Under the pieces are notes generated by a model that worked only from the letters and a program-made list of their open reading frames with translations, ran no database searches and was not told the DNA's origin. From Variovorax ginsengisoli (GTDB taxonomy: Bacteria > Pseudomonadota > Gammaproteobacteria > Burkholderiales > Burkholderiaceae_C), in assembly GCF_006438845.1 (NCBI RefSeq), contig NZ_RCZJ01000002.1:881145-945144 (forward strand): a stretch of 64,000 bases of DNA, written 5' to 3'. How positions within the stretch are numbered: the stretch's first letter is position 1; the number at the start of each line of letters is the position of its first letter. The position numbers and the translations under genes were made by a program. Of this stretch, positions 10,101-20,565 are shown piece after piece.

Positions 10101-10718
10101 TTTCTGACCGGATACCAGAACGCCGCCTACGCGGACCAGTACAAGGCCTTCGTTGCCAAGGTGCAGCAGGCCGAGACGGCGGCCGTCGGCAAGACGACGA
10201 TCACCGAATCGGTGGCGCGCTACCTGTTCAAGCTGATGGCGTACAAGGACGAATACGAAGTGGCGCGCCTGCACACCGACCGTTCGTTCCTCGACCGCGT
10301 CGAAGGCATGTTCGAAGGCGACTTCAAGCTCAACTACCACCTGGCCCCGCCGCTCATCGCCAAGAAGAACAGCAAGGGCCAGTTGCAGAAGCAGAAGTTC
10401 GGCCCCGGCATGCTGACGGGCTTCAAGGTGCTGGCGAAGCTCAAGGGCCTGCGCGGCACGGCGCTGGACATCTTCGGCCGCACCGAGGAACGCAAGACCG
10501 AGCGCGCACTGATCGGCGAGTACCGCGCCAGCATCGAGGAAGTGATCGCCGGGCTGAACGCGGGCAATCACGATGTGGCGCTGGAGATCGCGAAGCTGCC
10601 CGAGCAGATCCGCGGCTACGGCCACGTGAAGGAACGCAACCTGGCGGCGGCGCGTACGCGCTGGACCGAGCTGACGGGCAAGTGGCGCAACCCGACAGCG
10701 GAGCGCGTTGCGGCCTGA
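7113..10718 (+). CDS. Indolepyruvate ferredoxin oxidoreductase, fused alpha/beta/gamma form
   Basis: 1201 aa from the ATG at 7113, with GGAG about 10 nt upstream. Domains in order: pyrimidine-binding TPP domain (residues 1-about 400); TPP-binding domain with WFCSGCPHNTS near 472 and GDGTYFHSG near 538; an Fe-S segment with CEGCGDCSVQSNC near 679 and CLKGFCPSF; the gamma domain starting GIVVAGVGGTGVITIG near 766; and a C-terminal DUF6537 region. It oxidatively decarboxylates aryl pyruvates from aromatic amino-acid transamination to aryl-acetyl-CoA, reducing ferredoxin. The single-chain form replaces archaeal IorA/IorB. A strong terminator follows. Confidence 0.9.
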   Translation: MNAPLPEHIRKALETVTLDDKYSLDYGRAFMSGVQALVKLPMLQRLRDQQNGKNTAGFISGYRGSPLGGYDQALWKASKYLKAQNIVFQPGVNEELAATALWGTQQLGFSPQGTNKFDGVFGIWYGKGPGVDRCSDVFKHANMAGTTEFGGVIAVAGDDHISKSSTAAHQSDHIFKACGTPVFFPTNVQEILDLGIHAFAMSRFSGVWSGMKTIQEIVESSATAMIDPERVDIVIPTDFEMPPGGLHIRWPDHALEQEARLMHYKWYAALAYIRANKLNHNVIEGPHDRFGIMASGKAFNDTRQALIDLGLDDAACRQIGIRLHKVGVVWPLEAQLTRDFATGLQEILVVEEKRQVIEYQLKEELYNWRSDVRPNVVGKFDEGLGASDDGYSGGEWSMPNPTAHTLLRANADLNPALIAKAIARRLKATGLLDAIGADMRARIDAQLAILEAKERSMDVIKLEGVQGADRQPWFCSGCPHNTSTVVPEGSRAMGGIGCHFMATWMDRSTIGFTQMGGEGVPWVGQQPFTTDQHIFANLGDGTYFHSGLLAIRQSIAAGVNITYKILYNDAVAMTGGQQVGERPEGHSVLQIAQSLQAEGAVKVVIVTDEPEKYEGVKVAGDPEVKHRDLLDDIQREFREIKGTTAIIYDQTCATEKRRRRKRGTAVDPAKRVVINELVCEGCGDCSVQSNCLSVEPLETEFGRKRTINQSTCNKDMSCLKGFCPSFVTVEGGALKKKSKAKANSPFEMGAMPEPAVPQLARDQVWGIVVAGVGGTGVITIGQLLGMAAHIEGKGIVTQDAAGLAQKGGATWSHALIGDTQEAIRTTRVGTAAADLILAADPLVAVNAETLARMREGRTHVALNSHSTPTAAFVRNANWQNPQDDCANQIARIVGVDGLGSFDADAASVSLMGDSLYANPMLLGYAWQKGWVPLDYASLMRAIELNNVAIENNKTAFEWGRRAAHDLGSVQKLVSPGQVIEFKKRETVDALVARRVEFLTGYQNAAYADQYKAFVAKVQQAETAAVGKTTITESVARYLFKLMAYKDEYEVARLHTDRSFLDRVEGMFEGDFKLNYHLAPPLIAKKNSKGQLQKQKFGPGMLTGFKVLAKLKGLRGTALDIFGRTEERKTERALIGEYRASIEEVIAGLNAGNHDVALEIAKLPEQIRGYGHVKERNLAAARTRWTELTGKWRNPTAERVAA

Positions 10719-10734
10719 GTTGCTGCCGCCCATG

Positions 10735-10760
10735 AAAAAAGCGCCGTGAGGCGCTTTTTT
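10735..10760. terminator. Bidirectional rho-independent terminator
   Basis: The stem GCGCC/GGCGC with loop GTGA is flanked by six A on the left and six T on the right, so it works in both directions. It sits between the convergent oxidoreductase gene (end 10718) and the GST gene (end 10796). Confidence 0.9.
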
Positions 10761-10795
10761 CTTTTCGGGCTCAACGCGGCAGGGTCAAGGCAGCT

Positions 10796-11407
10796 TCAGG
10801 GCTTGGTGTCCGCAAAGCTCGGGCGTTGCATCAGCTTGTCCTGCAGCTTGGCGAGGTTGCCGTACTGAGCGCGCCAGTCGATGTCCGGAAAGCGGAACTC
10901 GATCCAGCCCAGCGCACAGCCGACCGCGATGTCCGACAGGCTCAGGTGGATGCCGCTGCAGAAGGGCTTGTCGCCCAGGCCCTTGGCCATCGCGGCGATG
11001 CCACTGGTCATCTTGGCGCGCTGGCGGTCCATCCAGACCTGGCTGCGTTCGCCGTCGGCACGGCCGGCCCAGGTCGCTTCGAGGCGGCACAGCACGCCGG
11101 CGTCCATCACGCCGTCGGCGAGCGCTTCCCAGGTCTTGACCTCAGCGCGCTCGCGGCTCTGTTGCGGAATCAGCTTGCCGACGGGCGACAGTGTGTCGAG
11201 GTACTCGACGATCACGCGCGAATCGAACATCGCTTCACTGCCTTCCATCACCAGACAAGGCACCTTGCCCAGCGGGTTGGAACTGGCGATGGTGGTGTCG
11301 GCCGACCAGACGTCCTCGAGGACGAACTGATAGTCGAGCCGCTTCTCGGCCATGACGACACGGACCTTGCGCACGTAAGGGCTGGCGTTGGATCCAATCA
11401 GTTTCAT
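10796..11407 (-). CDS. Glutathione S-transferase family protein
   Basis: 203 aa. The N-terminal thioredoxin-like domain starts MKLIGSNASPYVRKVRVVMAE; the serine in SPYVRK is the likely catalytic residue. It also has the cis-proline glutathione-binding loop GKVPCLV near residue 48. The all-alpha C-terminal domain follows (residues 85-200). It resembles the YibF-type bacterial GSTs, whose substrates are largely unknown. It is monocistronic and ends at the shared terminator. Confidence 0.85.
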   Translation of the reverse strand: MKLIGSNASPYVRKVRVVMAEKRLDYQFVLEDVWSADTTIASSNPLGKVPCLVMEGSEAMFDSRVIVEYLDTLSPVGKLIPQQSRERAEVKTWEALADGVMDAGVLCRLEATWAGRADGERSQVWMDRQRAKMTSGIAAMAKGLGDKPFCSGIHLSLSDIAVGCALGWIEFRFPDIDWRAQYGNLAKLQDKLMQRPSFADTKP

Positions 11408-11548
11408 GCGGCTCTCTTCTCTCGGGGGGACGTCGTTGTAGCGTTTTGATTCTAGTGCGCAGCCTTGCAGGACCGGCGGCCCGTTGGAGGTAGGACGGCC
11501 GCACGCATGCAGAATCGTGGCGCATCACCAACGAGGGAGCAGAGCGAG

Positions 11549-12721
11549 ATGGACACCGACGCACCGGCCGGCACGGCCCCCCAGCGCCACCCGATAAGTT
11601 TTACTGCCAGCGGCAGCGAGTACTTCCGCATCTGGATCGTGAATCTGCTGCTGATCGTGGTCACGCTCGGCGTCTACCTGCCCTGGGCGAAGGTGCGCAA
11701 GCTCCAATACTTCTACGCCAACACCTGGGTCGACGGCGACGCGCTCGGCTTCCACGGCGAGCCGGCGAAGATGCTGCGCGGCACGCTGATCGCCGCCGGC
11801 TTCCTGATCGCCTATTCGGTGGGCAGCAACTTCTCGGGCTGGGCCGCGCTGCTCGCCGCCGTGGCCTTCGTTGCACTGTGGCCTGCGCTCTTCAGGGCGT
11901 CGATGCGCTTTCGCCTCGCCAACACCAGTTGGCGTGGCCTGCGTTTTCGCTTCACCGGCGACACGGCCGGCGCTTACGCGGCGCTGATGCTGCCGCTCGC
12001 TCTGGCCCTGCTGCCGGTGGCCTTCGCCGGCATCAGCGCCGGCGAAAGCATGGAAAACGGCAAGCCCGGCGCGCCCTCGGCGGCCGCGGCCGGGTTCATC
12101 GGCGTGGGCATGCTCGCCTTTTTCGTAGGTCTCCCCTTCTTTCTCTGGAAGCTGCGTCGCTATCAGCACGACCACTACCGGTACGGCGGGCTGCAGACCC
12201 GGCTGAGCGCCGATGTCGGTGTGGTCTACGGCATCTTCATCAAGCTGATGGCGCTGAGCATCGCCGCCATGGTGGTGGTGGGCGTGCTGGCCGCCCTGTT
12301 CATCGGCATCGGCGCGTTCGGGCGCAAGAGCAACGGCCTGGGCGCGCTTTTCTTCGCCTCCATGTTCGTCATCGGCATCGGCGGGGTGTTGATCTTCAAC
12401 GTGCTGCCCAAGTCGTACCTCCAGGTGCGCCTGCAGAACCTGATGTGGTCGACCACCGGCAACGACGTGCTGCGCTTCGACAGCCGACTGAAGCTCGGGC
12501 CCTACCTCGGCCTGCAGTTCAAAAATTACTTGCTGATCTTCCTCACGCTCGGCCTGTACTGGCCGTTCGCGGTGGTCGCGACGCGACGGGCACAACTCGA
12601 GGCGGTGGTACTGGAAACACGCGTGTCGCTCGACGAGATCACGCGCACGGCCGGCGAAGACGACCCGGGCGCGGCCGGCGACATGGCGGCCGACCTGTTC
12701 GGCCTCGACATCGGGATGTGA
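11549..12721 (+). CDS. YjgN family (DUF898) membrane protein
   Basis: 390 aa from the ATG at 11549, preceded by GGGAG; an upstream in-frame extension to 11465 has no conserved features. The repeated motif of the family is visible: FTASGSEYFRIWIVNLLLI at the N-terminus, YLPWAKVRKLQYFY near residue 45, and again YFLIFLTLGLYWPFA-like sequence near residue 330. About six or seven hydrophobic helices. The function of DUF898 proteins is not established. It is followed 4 nt later by an M48 protease gene, so the two probably form a membrane protein-protease pair. Confidence 0.82.
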   Translation: MDTDAPAGTAPQRHPISFTASGSEYFRIWIVNLLLIVVTLGVYLPWAKVRKLQYFYANTWVDGDALGFHGEPAKMLRGTLIAAGFLIAYSVGSNFSGWAALLAAVAFVALWPALFRASMRFRLANTSWRGLRFRFTGDTAGAYAALMLPLALALLPVAFAGISAGESMENGKPGAPSAAAAGFIGVGMLAFFVGLPFFLWKLRRYQHDHYRYGGLQTRLSADVGVVYGIFIKLMALSIAAMVVVGVLAALFIGIGAFGRKSNGLGALFFASMFVIGIGGVLIFNVLPKSYLQVRLQNLMWSTTGNDVLRFDSRLKLGPYLGLQFKNYLLIFLTLGLYWPFAVVATRRAQLEAVVLETRVSLDEITRTAGEDDPGAAGDMAADLFGLDIGM

Positions 12722-12725
12722 CGCC

Positions 12726-15245
<2,520 letters not shown>

Positions 15246-15246
<1 letters not shown>

Positions 15247-15806
15247 TGGCTCTCAAATCCACCATCTTCAAGGCCAACCTCGCGGTGGCCGACATCGACC
15301 ACAGCTACTACGCCGACCATGCGCTCACGCTCGCTCGCCACCCGAGCGAGAACGACGAACGCATGATGGTGCGGTTGATCGCGCTGGCGCTCAATGCGCA
15401 CAAGCTCGACAGCGTGTGCCACGGCGACGGCGTGCTGGGCTTCGGCGCGGGGCTCTCGAATCCCGACGACCCCGACGTGTCGTTGCGCGACTTCACCGGC
15501 CGCACGCGCGTCTGGATCGAGGTCGGCCAGCCGGAGGAAAAGCCGCTGATGAAGGCCTGCGGCAAGGCCGACGAAGTGCTGCTCTATTGCTTCAGCCATG
15601 CCGCCGGCATCTGGTGGAAAGGCATCGAGAACAAACTTGCGCGGCTGCAGAACCTGCAGGTCTGGCGCATCCCCAGCGAAACCTCGCAAGCCGTTGCCAA
15701 ACTGGCGCAGCGCAGCATGCAACTTCAGGCCACGGTTCAGGAAAACACGCTGACGCTGGGTGACGGCAAGGACAGCATCGACATCGAGCTGCAAAGACTC
15801 AAGTAG
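15246..15806 (+). CDS. yaeQ: YaeQ family protein
   Basis: 186 aa; the start ATG shares its A with the purB stop (TGATG), so it is translationally coupled. It begins MALKSTIFKANLAVADIDHS, characteristic of YaeQ. The family has a PD-(D/E)XK nuclease-like fold; proposed links are to transcription elongation and LPS expression, but no defined biochemical activity. Motifs seen: WIEVGQPEEKPLMKACGKAD (residues about 90-110) and CFSHAAGIWW. Confidence 0.88.
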
Positions 15807-15810
15807 CCAG

Positions 15811-15915
15811 CGCACCTCTTCGCGGAACACCGCGGAACGGGCTCCGCCCGTCCGCTGGTGTTGCCCCCGGTAGGGGGTAGGAGAAGCGACACGCAGTGCG
15901 CGCATCCTGGGGGCG
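15811..15915. repeat. Intergenic palindromic repeat of a dispersed type
   Basis: Just after yaeQ lies a patchwork of short inverted repeats: CGGAACACCGCGGAACGGGC, then CCGCTGGTG, then CCCCCGGTAGGGGGT, then GAAGCGACACGCAGTGCGCGC and CCTGGGGGCGAGCCA. I recall very similar sequence recurring between genes in Variovorax and relatives; within this window it appears once. It may be a REP/BIME-like element. The second-copy claim rests on memory, not on a search. Confidence 0.5.
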
Positions 15916-15921
15916 AGCCAG

Positions 15922-16230
15922 CTACCCCGGCATCATCGCGCCGCACTGCCAGCACTGCTCGAAGCCGCCTTCGACCAGCTCGCCGCATCCGCAATGCCAG
16001 CGGCGCTGCGGCCGGTTCTGCAGCGCATGCAGCGCGCGCTCGGCGGACGCGAACTGCGCGTCGTCCTCGATCCAGAGCTCCGGCAGGCACTGGTCGGGCG
16101 GCAACTGGCCGACGGCCGCGCCGAGGTACTCGCGTTGCACCGATGCAGCGATACCGTCTTCCCGCAAGCCGTCCACCCACAGCGTCGCGATCGCAAGATT
16201 GGGCGCGCGTGCGAGGCGGCGCATGCGCAC
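15922..16230 (-). CDS. DUF2007-type small protein with C-terminal zinc ribbon
   Basis: 102 aa from a GTG at 16230 directly after the upstream gene's stop; the ATG at 16224 is an equally possible start. Residues 1-75 resemble DUF2007 (putative signal-transducing) proteins. The end, WHCGCGELVEGGFEQCWQCG, has four cysteines in two CxC/CxxC knuckles, probably binding zinc. It is arranged head-to-tail with the DUF1289 gene, so it is cotranscribed. Function unknown. Confidence 0.7.
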   Translation of the reverse strand: MRMRRLARAPNLAIATLWVDGLREDGIAASVQREYLGAAVGQLPPDQCLPELWIEDDAQFASAERALHALQNRPQRRWHCGCGELVEGGFEQCWQCGAMMPG

Positions 16231-16692
16231 TCAGCCCGCAGCGTCGGGCAACGGCCCGGCCGATGCTTCGGGAAGGTCCTTCGACACGGCTTCGCGAGCC
16301 CGCTCGGCATAGGTGTTGAAGCGCCAGGCCTTGTCTTCCATCGTGATGCGGCGCCAGGTCTGGCGCTTCTCGGCCGGCGTCATCGCGGGCCAGTGCTGCA
16401 CCTCATCGAAGCTGCGGCCGCAGCCCTTGCACTCGTCGTCGCCCTGGCTGGTGGAGCAGATCGCGATGCAAGGCGTGTCGATGGTGGTCTGGTACCAGGC
16501 GAGCCAGGCGGACCAGGCTTTGGCGGGGAATCCGACCTCGTCGACCTCGTCCTCGTGGTGGTAGACCATCAGGGCGTAGACCTCGGCCAGCGCGCGCAAT
16601 TCGGGCGCCAGCGTGACGCCGTCGGGCGACGGCTTGAGTTCGCGCCAGTGATTGATGGCGGCCTCGATGTCGGTGATGTGAATGGCGGCCAT
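16231..16692 (-). CDS. DUF3717 plus DUF1289 fusion protein
   Basis: 153 aa from the ATG at 16692 (MAAIHITDIEAAINHWRELK), chosen because the DUF3717 domain begins exactly there; the frame extends to 16746. The N-terminal half is DUF3717. The C-terminal half is DUF1289, with the cysteine pattern CIAICS...CKGC and the partner segment MTPAEKRQTWRRI. DUF1289 proteins probably bind a metal and have no established role. The stop (TGA) is immediately followed by the start of the DUF2007 gene. Confidence 0.75.
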   Translation of the reverse strand: MAAIHITDIEAAINHWRELKPSPDGVTLAPELRALAEVYALMVYHHEDEVDEVGFPAKAWSAWLAWYQTTIDTPCIAICSTSQGDDECKGCGRSFDEVQHWPAMTPAEKRQTWRRITMEDKAWRFNTYAERAREAVSKDLPEASAGPLPDAAG

Positions 16693-16877
16693 GAAGAAGC
16701 AGGAACGGGGGAGCGGCATCATAGTGCGGCAAAGTCCCGGCGACACCCAAGGATATGAGCCGCTACTTTTTATGTAGCGCCCAACCCATTGGCGACAACG
16801 TCTGCAGAAGGGTTTCCTTTAAACCCCAGGTCGACCCGGTTGCCACACCCGCGCTGCGAATGCTCTAATCCCGGCCA

Positions 16878-16993
16878 CGAAGGGGAGTAGCTCCCACCCG
16901 CGGTCCACGTCGCGGGTATCGCCAGGTCGTCAATACGAAGCACAACAACTTCCGGCCTGTCGGGCAGCCCCTGGCTGCTGAGCAAGACCTTCG
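16878..16993 (+). ncRNA. yybP-ykoY (manganese) riboswitch aptamer
   Basis: The 5' core AAGGGGAGTAGC (16880-16891) and the 3' core GCTGAGCAAGACCTTCG end the element as in yybP-ykoY aptamers, with GTCGTCAATACG between. The closing helix P1 is exact: CGAAGG (16878-16883) pairs CCTTCG (16988-16993). The family binds Mn2+ and commonly precedes terC/mntP genes, as here (terC starts at 17123). The identification is from sequence motifs, not a covariance search. Confidence 0.88.
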
Positions 16994-17013
16994 ATTTGAA
17001 CCGGCGCAGGTTT

Positions 17014-17069
17014 GATCGAAGCGATTGCATTGGGCAGGGGCACCCCGCCCTCATTCAGCTGCTTCGATC
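17014..17069 (+). promoter_or_regulatory. Riboswitch expression-platform hairpin
   Basis: GATCGAAGC (17014-17022) pairs GCTTCGATC (17061-17069), with an inner GGGC..GGGG/CCCC..CCC stem. The segment ATCGAAG (17015-17021) is also a perfect complement of CTTCGAT at 16989-16995, which contains the 3' strand of aptamer helix P1. The two pairings exclude each other, so this is a plausible switch. There is no U-tract after it, so control is more likely at the ribosome binding site (about 17112-17117) or through Rho than by an intrinsic terminator. Confidence 0.6.
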
Positions 17070-17122
17070 CGATCCGCGCGGCCCATATCGAAACGCATCG
17101 AGCGAAACGCACAGAGGACGCC

Positions 17123-17860
17123 ATGGAAGCTTTTATGACCCCGGAATTCTGGGTCGCAGTCGGTCAGATCATCATGATCGACATTCTTTTGGGCGGCGAC
17201 AACGCCGTCGTCATCGCGCTGGCCTGCCGCAAGCTGCCGCCGGCCCAACGCACCAAGGGCATCCTGTGGGGAACCGCCGGCGCCATCATCCTGCGGGTCG
17301 TGCTGATCTTCTTCGCACTCACGCTGCTGGCCATTCCGTTCCTGAAGATCGTCGGCGCCTTGTTGCTGCTGTGGATCGGCGTGAAGCTGCTGGCGCCCGA
17401 GCATGAAGACGCGCATGGCAACATCGCCGGGAGCGACAAGCTGTGGGCCGCCGTCAAGACCGTGATCATTGCCGACCTGGTGATGAGCGTGGACAACGTG
17501 ATCGCCATTGCCGGTGCCGCACAGGGCGCAGGCGAAGGCCACCAGATGCCGCTGGTGATCTTCGGCCTGCTGGTGAGCATTCCGATCATCGTCTGGGGCA
17601 GCCAGCTGGTCATCAAGCTGATGGACCGCTTCCCGATGATCATCACGCTCGGCGGCATGCTGCTGGGCTGGATCGCCGGCACGATGCTGATCTCCGACCC
17701 TGCCGTGGTTCGCCTCGACGCCTGGACCTGGGTGCCGAAGATTCCGCAGACCGACACCATCAAGTACGCCGCCGGCATTGCCGGAGCGCTGCTGGTGCTG
17801 GCCATCGGCAAGTGGGTTGCCTCGCGCCGTCCGAAGGCGCACGAGACGGCAGCCGTCTGA
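17123..17860 (+). CDS. TerC family integral membrane protein, riboswitch-controlled
   Basis: 245 aa from the ATG at 17123, with AGAGGA upstream; the longer frame from 17012 runs through the regulatory leader. About seven to nine helices with the family motifs IDILLGGDNAVVIALACRKL (near residue 20) and ADLVMSVDNVIAIA (near residue 120); the paired acidic residues probably bind metal. TerC proteins such as YkoY and Alx export Mn2+ or help metallate exported proteins. The upstream Mn2+ aptamer supports a manganese role. Confidence 0.88.
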   Translation: MEAFMTPEFWVAVGQIIMIDILLGGDNAVVIALACRKLPPAQRTKGILWGTAGAIILRVVLIFFALTLLAIPFLKIVGALLLLWIGVKLLAPEHEDAHGNIAGSDKLWAAVKTVIIADLVMSVDNVIAIAGAAQGAGEGHQMPLVIFGLLVSIPIIVWGSQLVIKLMDRFPMIITLGGMLLGWIAGTMLISDPAVVRLDAWTWVPKIPQTDTIKYAAGIAGALLVLAIGKWVASRRPKAHETAAV

Positions 17861-17908
17861 TCTCTCGACCGAAGTCTCTGCCACTCTAACTACCTGAAGG
17901 AGCGCATC

Positions 17909-18373
17909 GTGGAAAAGATCATCTTGTATGTCGACGACGCCGCCTATGCCCGCGAATTTCTCGCGAAGGCACCGGCCGGCACCGTGGGCGCCGGCGCCAA
18001 GCACTGGGTGCTGGTGGCCTGTGCACCGCGCATGACCCACCGCATCAGCAAGTGGGTCAGCCACAGCGCCCGTGAAAACTGGCGCGGCAAATGGTTTGCC
18101 AAGACGCAAGACCAGGTGATGCCGCTGCTGCAGCGCGCGGGCGACCTGATCACGCCGGTGCTGGCCCAGGGCTCGCTGACCGACCTGACGCAACGCCTGA
18201 AGCTCGAGCACGGCGCAGCGCGCGTCATCGACGCGCGCCGACCGAAAATTGGCGTCGACATGGAACCCGTGTCGCCCGACCAGAAGCCCATCAAGCAAAG
18301 CGGCTGGGCGCTGCCCGGCGCGACGATGGGCCTGGGCGCACTCCTGGTGCTGGCCAACGAGCTTGCCGAATAG
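17909..18373 (+). CDS. Conserved protein of unknown function cotranscribed with terC
   Basis: 154 aa from a GTG at 17909 with a strong GAAGGAG ribosome site. The body (residues 1-130) is soluble and basic. The end, GWALPGATMGLGALLVLANE, is a hydrophobic stretch that could be a tail anchor. I recognise no characterised family. It starts 48 bp after terC with no terminator between, and a terminator follows it, so it lies on the riboswitch-controlled transcript. A role in metal homeostasis or in TerC function is inferred from that alone. Confidence 0.75.
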   Translation: MEKIILYVDDAAYAREFLAKAPAGTVGAGAKHWVLVACAPRMTHRISKWVSHSARENWRGKWFAKTQDQVMPLLQRAGDLITPVLAQGSLTDLTQRLKLEHGAARVIDARRPKIGVDMEPVSPDQKPIKQSGWALPGATMGLGALLVLANELAE

Positions 18374-18406
18374 GCCAGCGATGCGCGCAACGCGCTGACC
18401 CCCAAG

Positions 18407-18430
18407 ACGGCTGCCCATGGCAGCCGTTTT
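18407..18430 (+). terminator. Rho-independent terminator of the terC transcript
   Basis: ACGGCTGCC/GGCAGCCGT forms a nine-pair stem with loop CAT, followed by TTTTG. It ends the riboswitch-terC-unknown gene unit 34 bp after its last stop codon. Confidence 0.85.
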
Positions 18431-18468
18431 GCTTTCTGCCGCGCGGGTGCTGCGTTATCCTGCGCCGC

Positions 18469-18819
18469 ATGCGACTACTCATCAAATGGCTTCTCAGCGC
18501 CCTGGCGCTGCTCGCGGTGACCTACATCTACGGCGGCGTGCAGATTGGCAGCTTCACTTCGGCGCTGATCGCGGCGGCGGTGATCGGCCTGCTGAACATG
18601 GTGGTGCGGCCGGTGCTGGTGGTGCTCACGCTGCCGGTGACCATCGTCACGCTGGGCCTCTTTCTCTTCGTCATCAACGCGCTGATCTTCTGGGCCGCCT
18701 CCGGGCTGCTGGGCGGCTTCGTGGTGAACGGCTTCGTGGCGGCGCTGATCGGTTCGCTGATCTATTCGCTGCTGGGCGTGCTGATCGAAGCCGCGCTGGG
18801 CGGTCTGCGCAAGCGCTGA
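18469..18819 (+). CDS. Small phage-holin-family IV membrane protein
   Basis: 116 aa from the ATG at 18469. Four hydrophobic helices are spread over the whole length, with the family-typical NMVVRPVLVVLTLPVTIVT between helices 2 and 3 and a short basic end (LRKR). Despite the family name, chromosomal members of this superfamily have no demonstrated lytic role. It is monocistronic and convergent with the BepA-like gene 19 bp away. Confidence 0.8.
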   Translation: MRLLIKWLLSALALLAVTYIYGGVQIGSFTSALIAAAVIGLLNMVVRPVLVVLTLPVTIVTLGLFLFVINALIFWAASGLLGGFVVNGFVAALIGSLIYSLLGVLIEAALGGLRKR

Positions 18820-18838
18820 CCCTGGCCGCAACGCCGCC

Positions 18839-20500
18839 CTAGCGCAGGGGCGGTTCTTCCTGCTGCACACGCAGCAACGCCTCGACGGCGCGCGCACGGG
18901 TGTCGACGATCGACGCCTCGTAGTGGTCGACCACGCCGCCGGTGCCCCGCATCGCCAGTTCTTGCGCGGCCTTGAAGCGATCGCGCGCCGCGGCGTAGTC
19001 GAGCACGGCGACGTTGGCCTCGGCGTCGGCCCGGACGGCGCGCAGCGTGTCGCCCTGCGCACCGTAGAGGCTGGACAGCGCACGCCACGCGCCCGCATCG
19101 CGCGGGTGCACCGCGACCCAGTCGCGCAATGGCGCCACCCAAGCCGTCGGCTGGCGCACCGCGACCGCGGCTTGCGCGGCCAGCATCAGTTCGGCCCGCG
19201 TCCGGCCGGCGGTGCTGGCGCCCGCGTCGAGCAGCGCCGCGGCCTGCGGGGCGGCGCCGGCGGCAAGGAAGAGCTCGGCGCTCAGCAGCCGCGCCAGCAG
19301 GGCCGCCGCCGGGTCGGACGCGGCATGGGCGCTCAAGCGGTCCGCGAACGCGCGCGCGCCGCGCACATCGCGCAACTCGCTGGCACCCAGCGCCGCGGCG
19401 TACAGCAGGCCCGCCTGCTGCGCGGCCGAGCGGCGCGCGAAGTCGGTCCCGCTGGCGGCCTCGGTCCACTGGCGCAGCACGTCGGGGCCGGGGCGCGAGA
19501 GCACCCGCGCGCGCGCCGCGACCATCGCATGGTCCATGCGCAGCGCGGGGGCCATGGCCGAACGGGCGGCCGACGGGCGCACCGCACCGGGCAGCGCCGA
19601 GCCGGCACTGGCGTCTTCCGGCGCGGCACCTTCGCCACGAAACTGGAAGCGCGCCTGCATGTCGGAAATGCGTTCGCTGTTGAGCGGGTGGCTGCGCAGA
19701 TACGGGTAGGAGCCGTTGTCGTTGAGGCGCGAGGCGTACTGCAGCTTCTCGAACATCGAGGCCGCACCCTGCGGCGCGAAGCCGGCCTGCGTCATCACGC
19801 CGAAGCCCACGCGGTCGGCCTCGCGTTCCATGTCGCGCGAGAAGTCGAGCTGGTTCTGCATCGCCAGGGCTTGGCTGCCCATCAGGACCGCCTGGCCGGC
19901 GTCGCCGTTGCGGCTCTTGCCGGCCGCGATCATGCCCAGCACCATGGCAGCCAGCAGCAGCGGCATGTTGCGGCTCTGCTTGGCCATGAGACGCGCGATG
20001 TGGCGCTGCGTGACGTGCGAAAGCTCGTGGCCGAGCACGGTGGCGAGCTCGTCGCGGCTGTCGGTCGTGGCGATCAGCCCGAGGTGCACGCCGAGGTAGC
20101 CGCCGGGCAGCGCGAAGGCGTTGATGCTGCGATCGCGGCCCAGCAGCACAGCCCATGCGAAGCGCTCGTCGAGCTCGGGCGTGAGCTCGCCGCGCACGCG
20201 GGCTGCGGCCATCAGCGGTTGCCAGATCGACTGCACGTAGTCGACCAGCACCGGGTCGTCGATGTAGTCGGGGTCTCGGTACAGCTCCCGCGCGATCTGG
20301 TCGCCCAGCCGGCGCTCGGCGGCCGCCGTCATCTCGCCGCCGTCGCCGAGCCCCGGCAGCAACTGCGCGCGCGCCGCGGTGGGCATGAGGCACTGGGCGG
20401 CGACCAGCACCGCGATGCAGAGCCCTTGCAGCCGTGGCAAAGGGCGCCAGGCCGGCGGAGCGGTCGTTGAAGTGCGGGGCAGGACGGTCGATGGCGGCAT
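18839..20500 (-). CDS. BepA/YfgC-like periplasmic M48 metalloprotease with TPR repeats
   Basis: 553 aa from the ATG at 20500. The signal peptide is [20 protein letters not shown] (cleavage near residue 46). The zinc motif [17 protein letters not shown] is followed by the acidic ligand segment [13 protein letters not shown]. The second half (residues about 290-540) is alanine-rich helices consistent with TPR repeats. BepA degrades or assembles stalled outer-membrane proteins such as LptD. An alternative start at 20545 lies close to the divergent moaC. This is the third M48 protease in the window. Confidence 0.87.
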   Translation of the reverse strand: MPPSTVLPRTSTTAPPAWRPLPRLQGLCIAVLVAAQCLMPTAARAQLLPGLGDGGEMTAAAERRLGDQIARELYRDPDYIDDPVLVDYVQSIWQPLMAAARVRGELTPELDERFAWAVLLGRDRSINAFALPGGYLGVHLGLIATTDSRDELATVLGHELSHVTQRHIARLMAKQSRNMPLLLAAMVLGMIAAGKSRNGDAGQAVLMGSQALAMQNQLDFSRDMEREADRVGFGVMTQAGFAPQGAASMFEKLQYASRLNDNGSYPYLRSHPLNSERISDMQARFQFRGEGAAPEDASAGSALPGAVRPSAARSAMAPALRMDHAMVAARARVLSRPGPDVLRQWTEAASGTDFARRSAAQQAGLLYAAALGASELRDVRGARAFADRLSAHAASDPAAALLARLLSAELFLAAGAAPQAAALLDAGASTAGRTRAELMLAAQAAVAVRQPTAWVAPLRDWVAVHPRDAGAWRALSSLYGAQGDTLRAVRADAEANVAVLDYAAARDRFKAAQELAMRGTGGVVDHYEASIVDTRARAVEALLRVQQEEPPLR

Positions 20501-20565
20501 GGGCTTGCAACGTCGCGGATGACGGAACGGACTCGTATGATGCACACCCGGAGCGAACGTTCACC

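Noticed and set aside
18469..18819. Prophage remnant based on the phage-holin family name
   Set aside because: No other phage gene is nearby; chromosomal members of this family are common.
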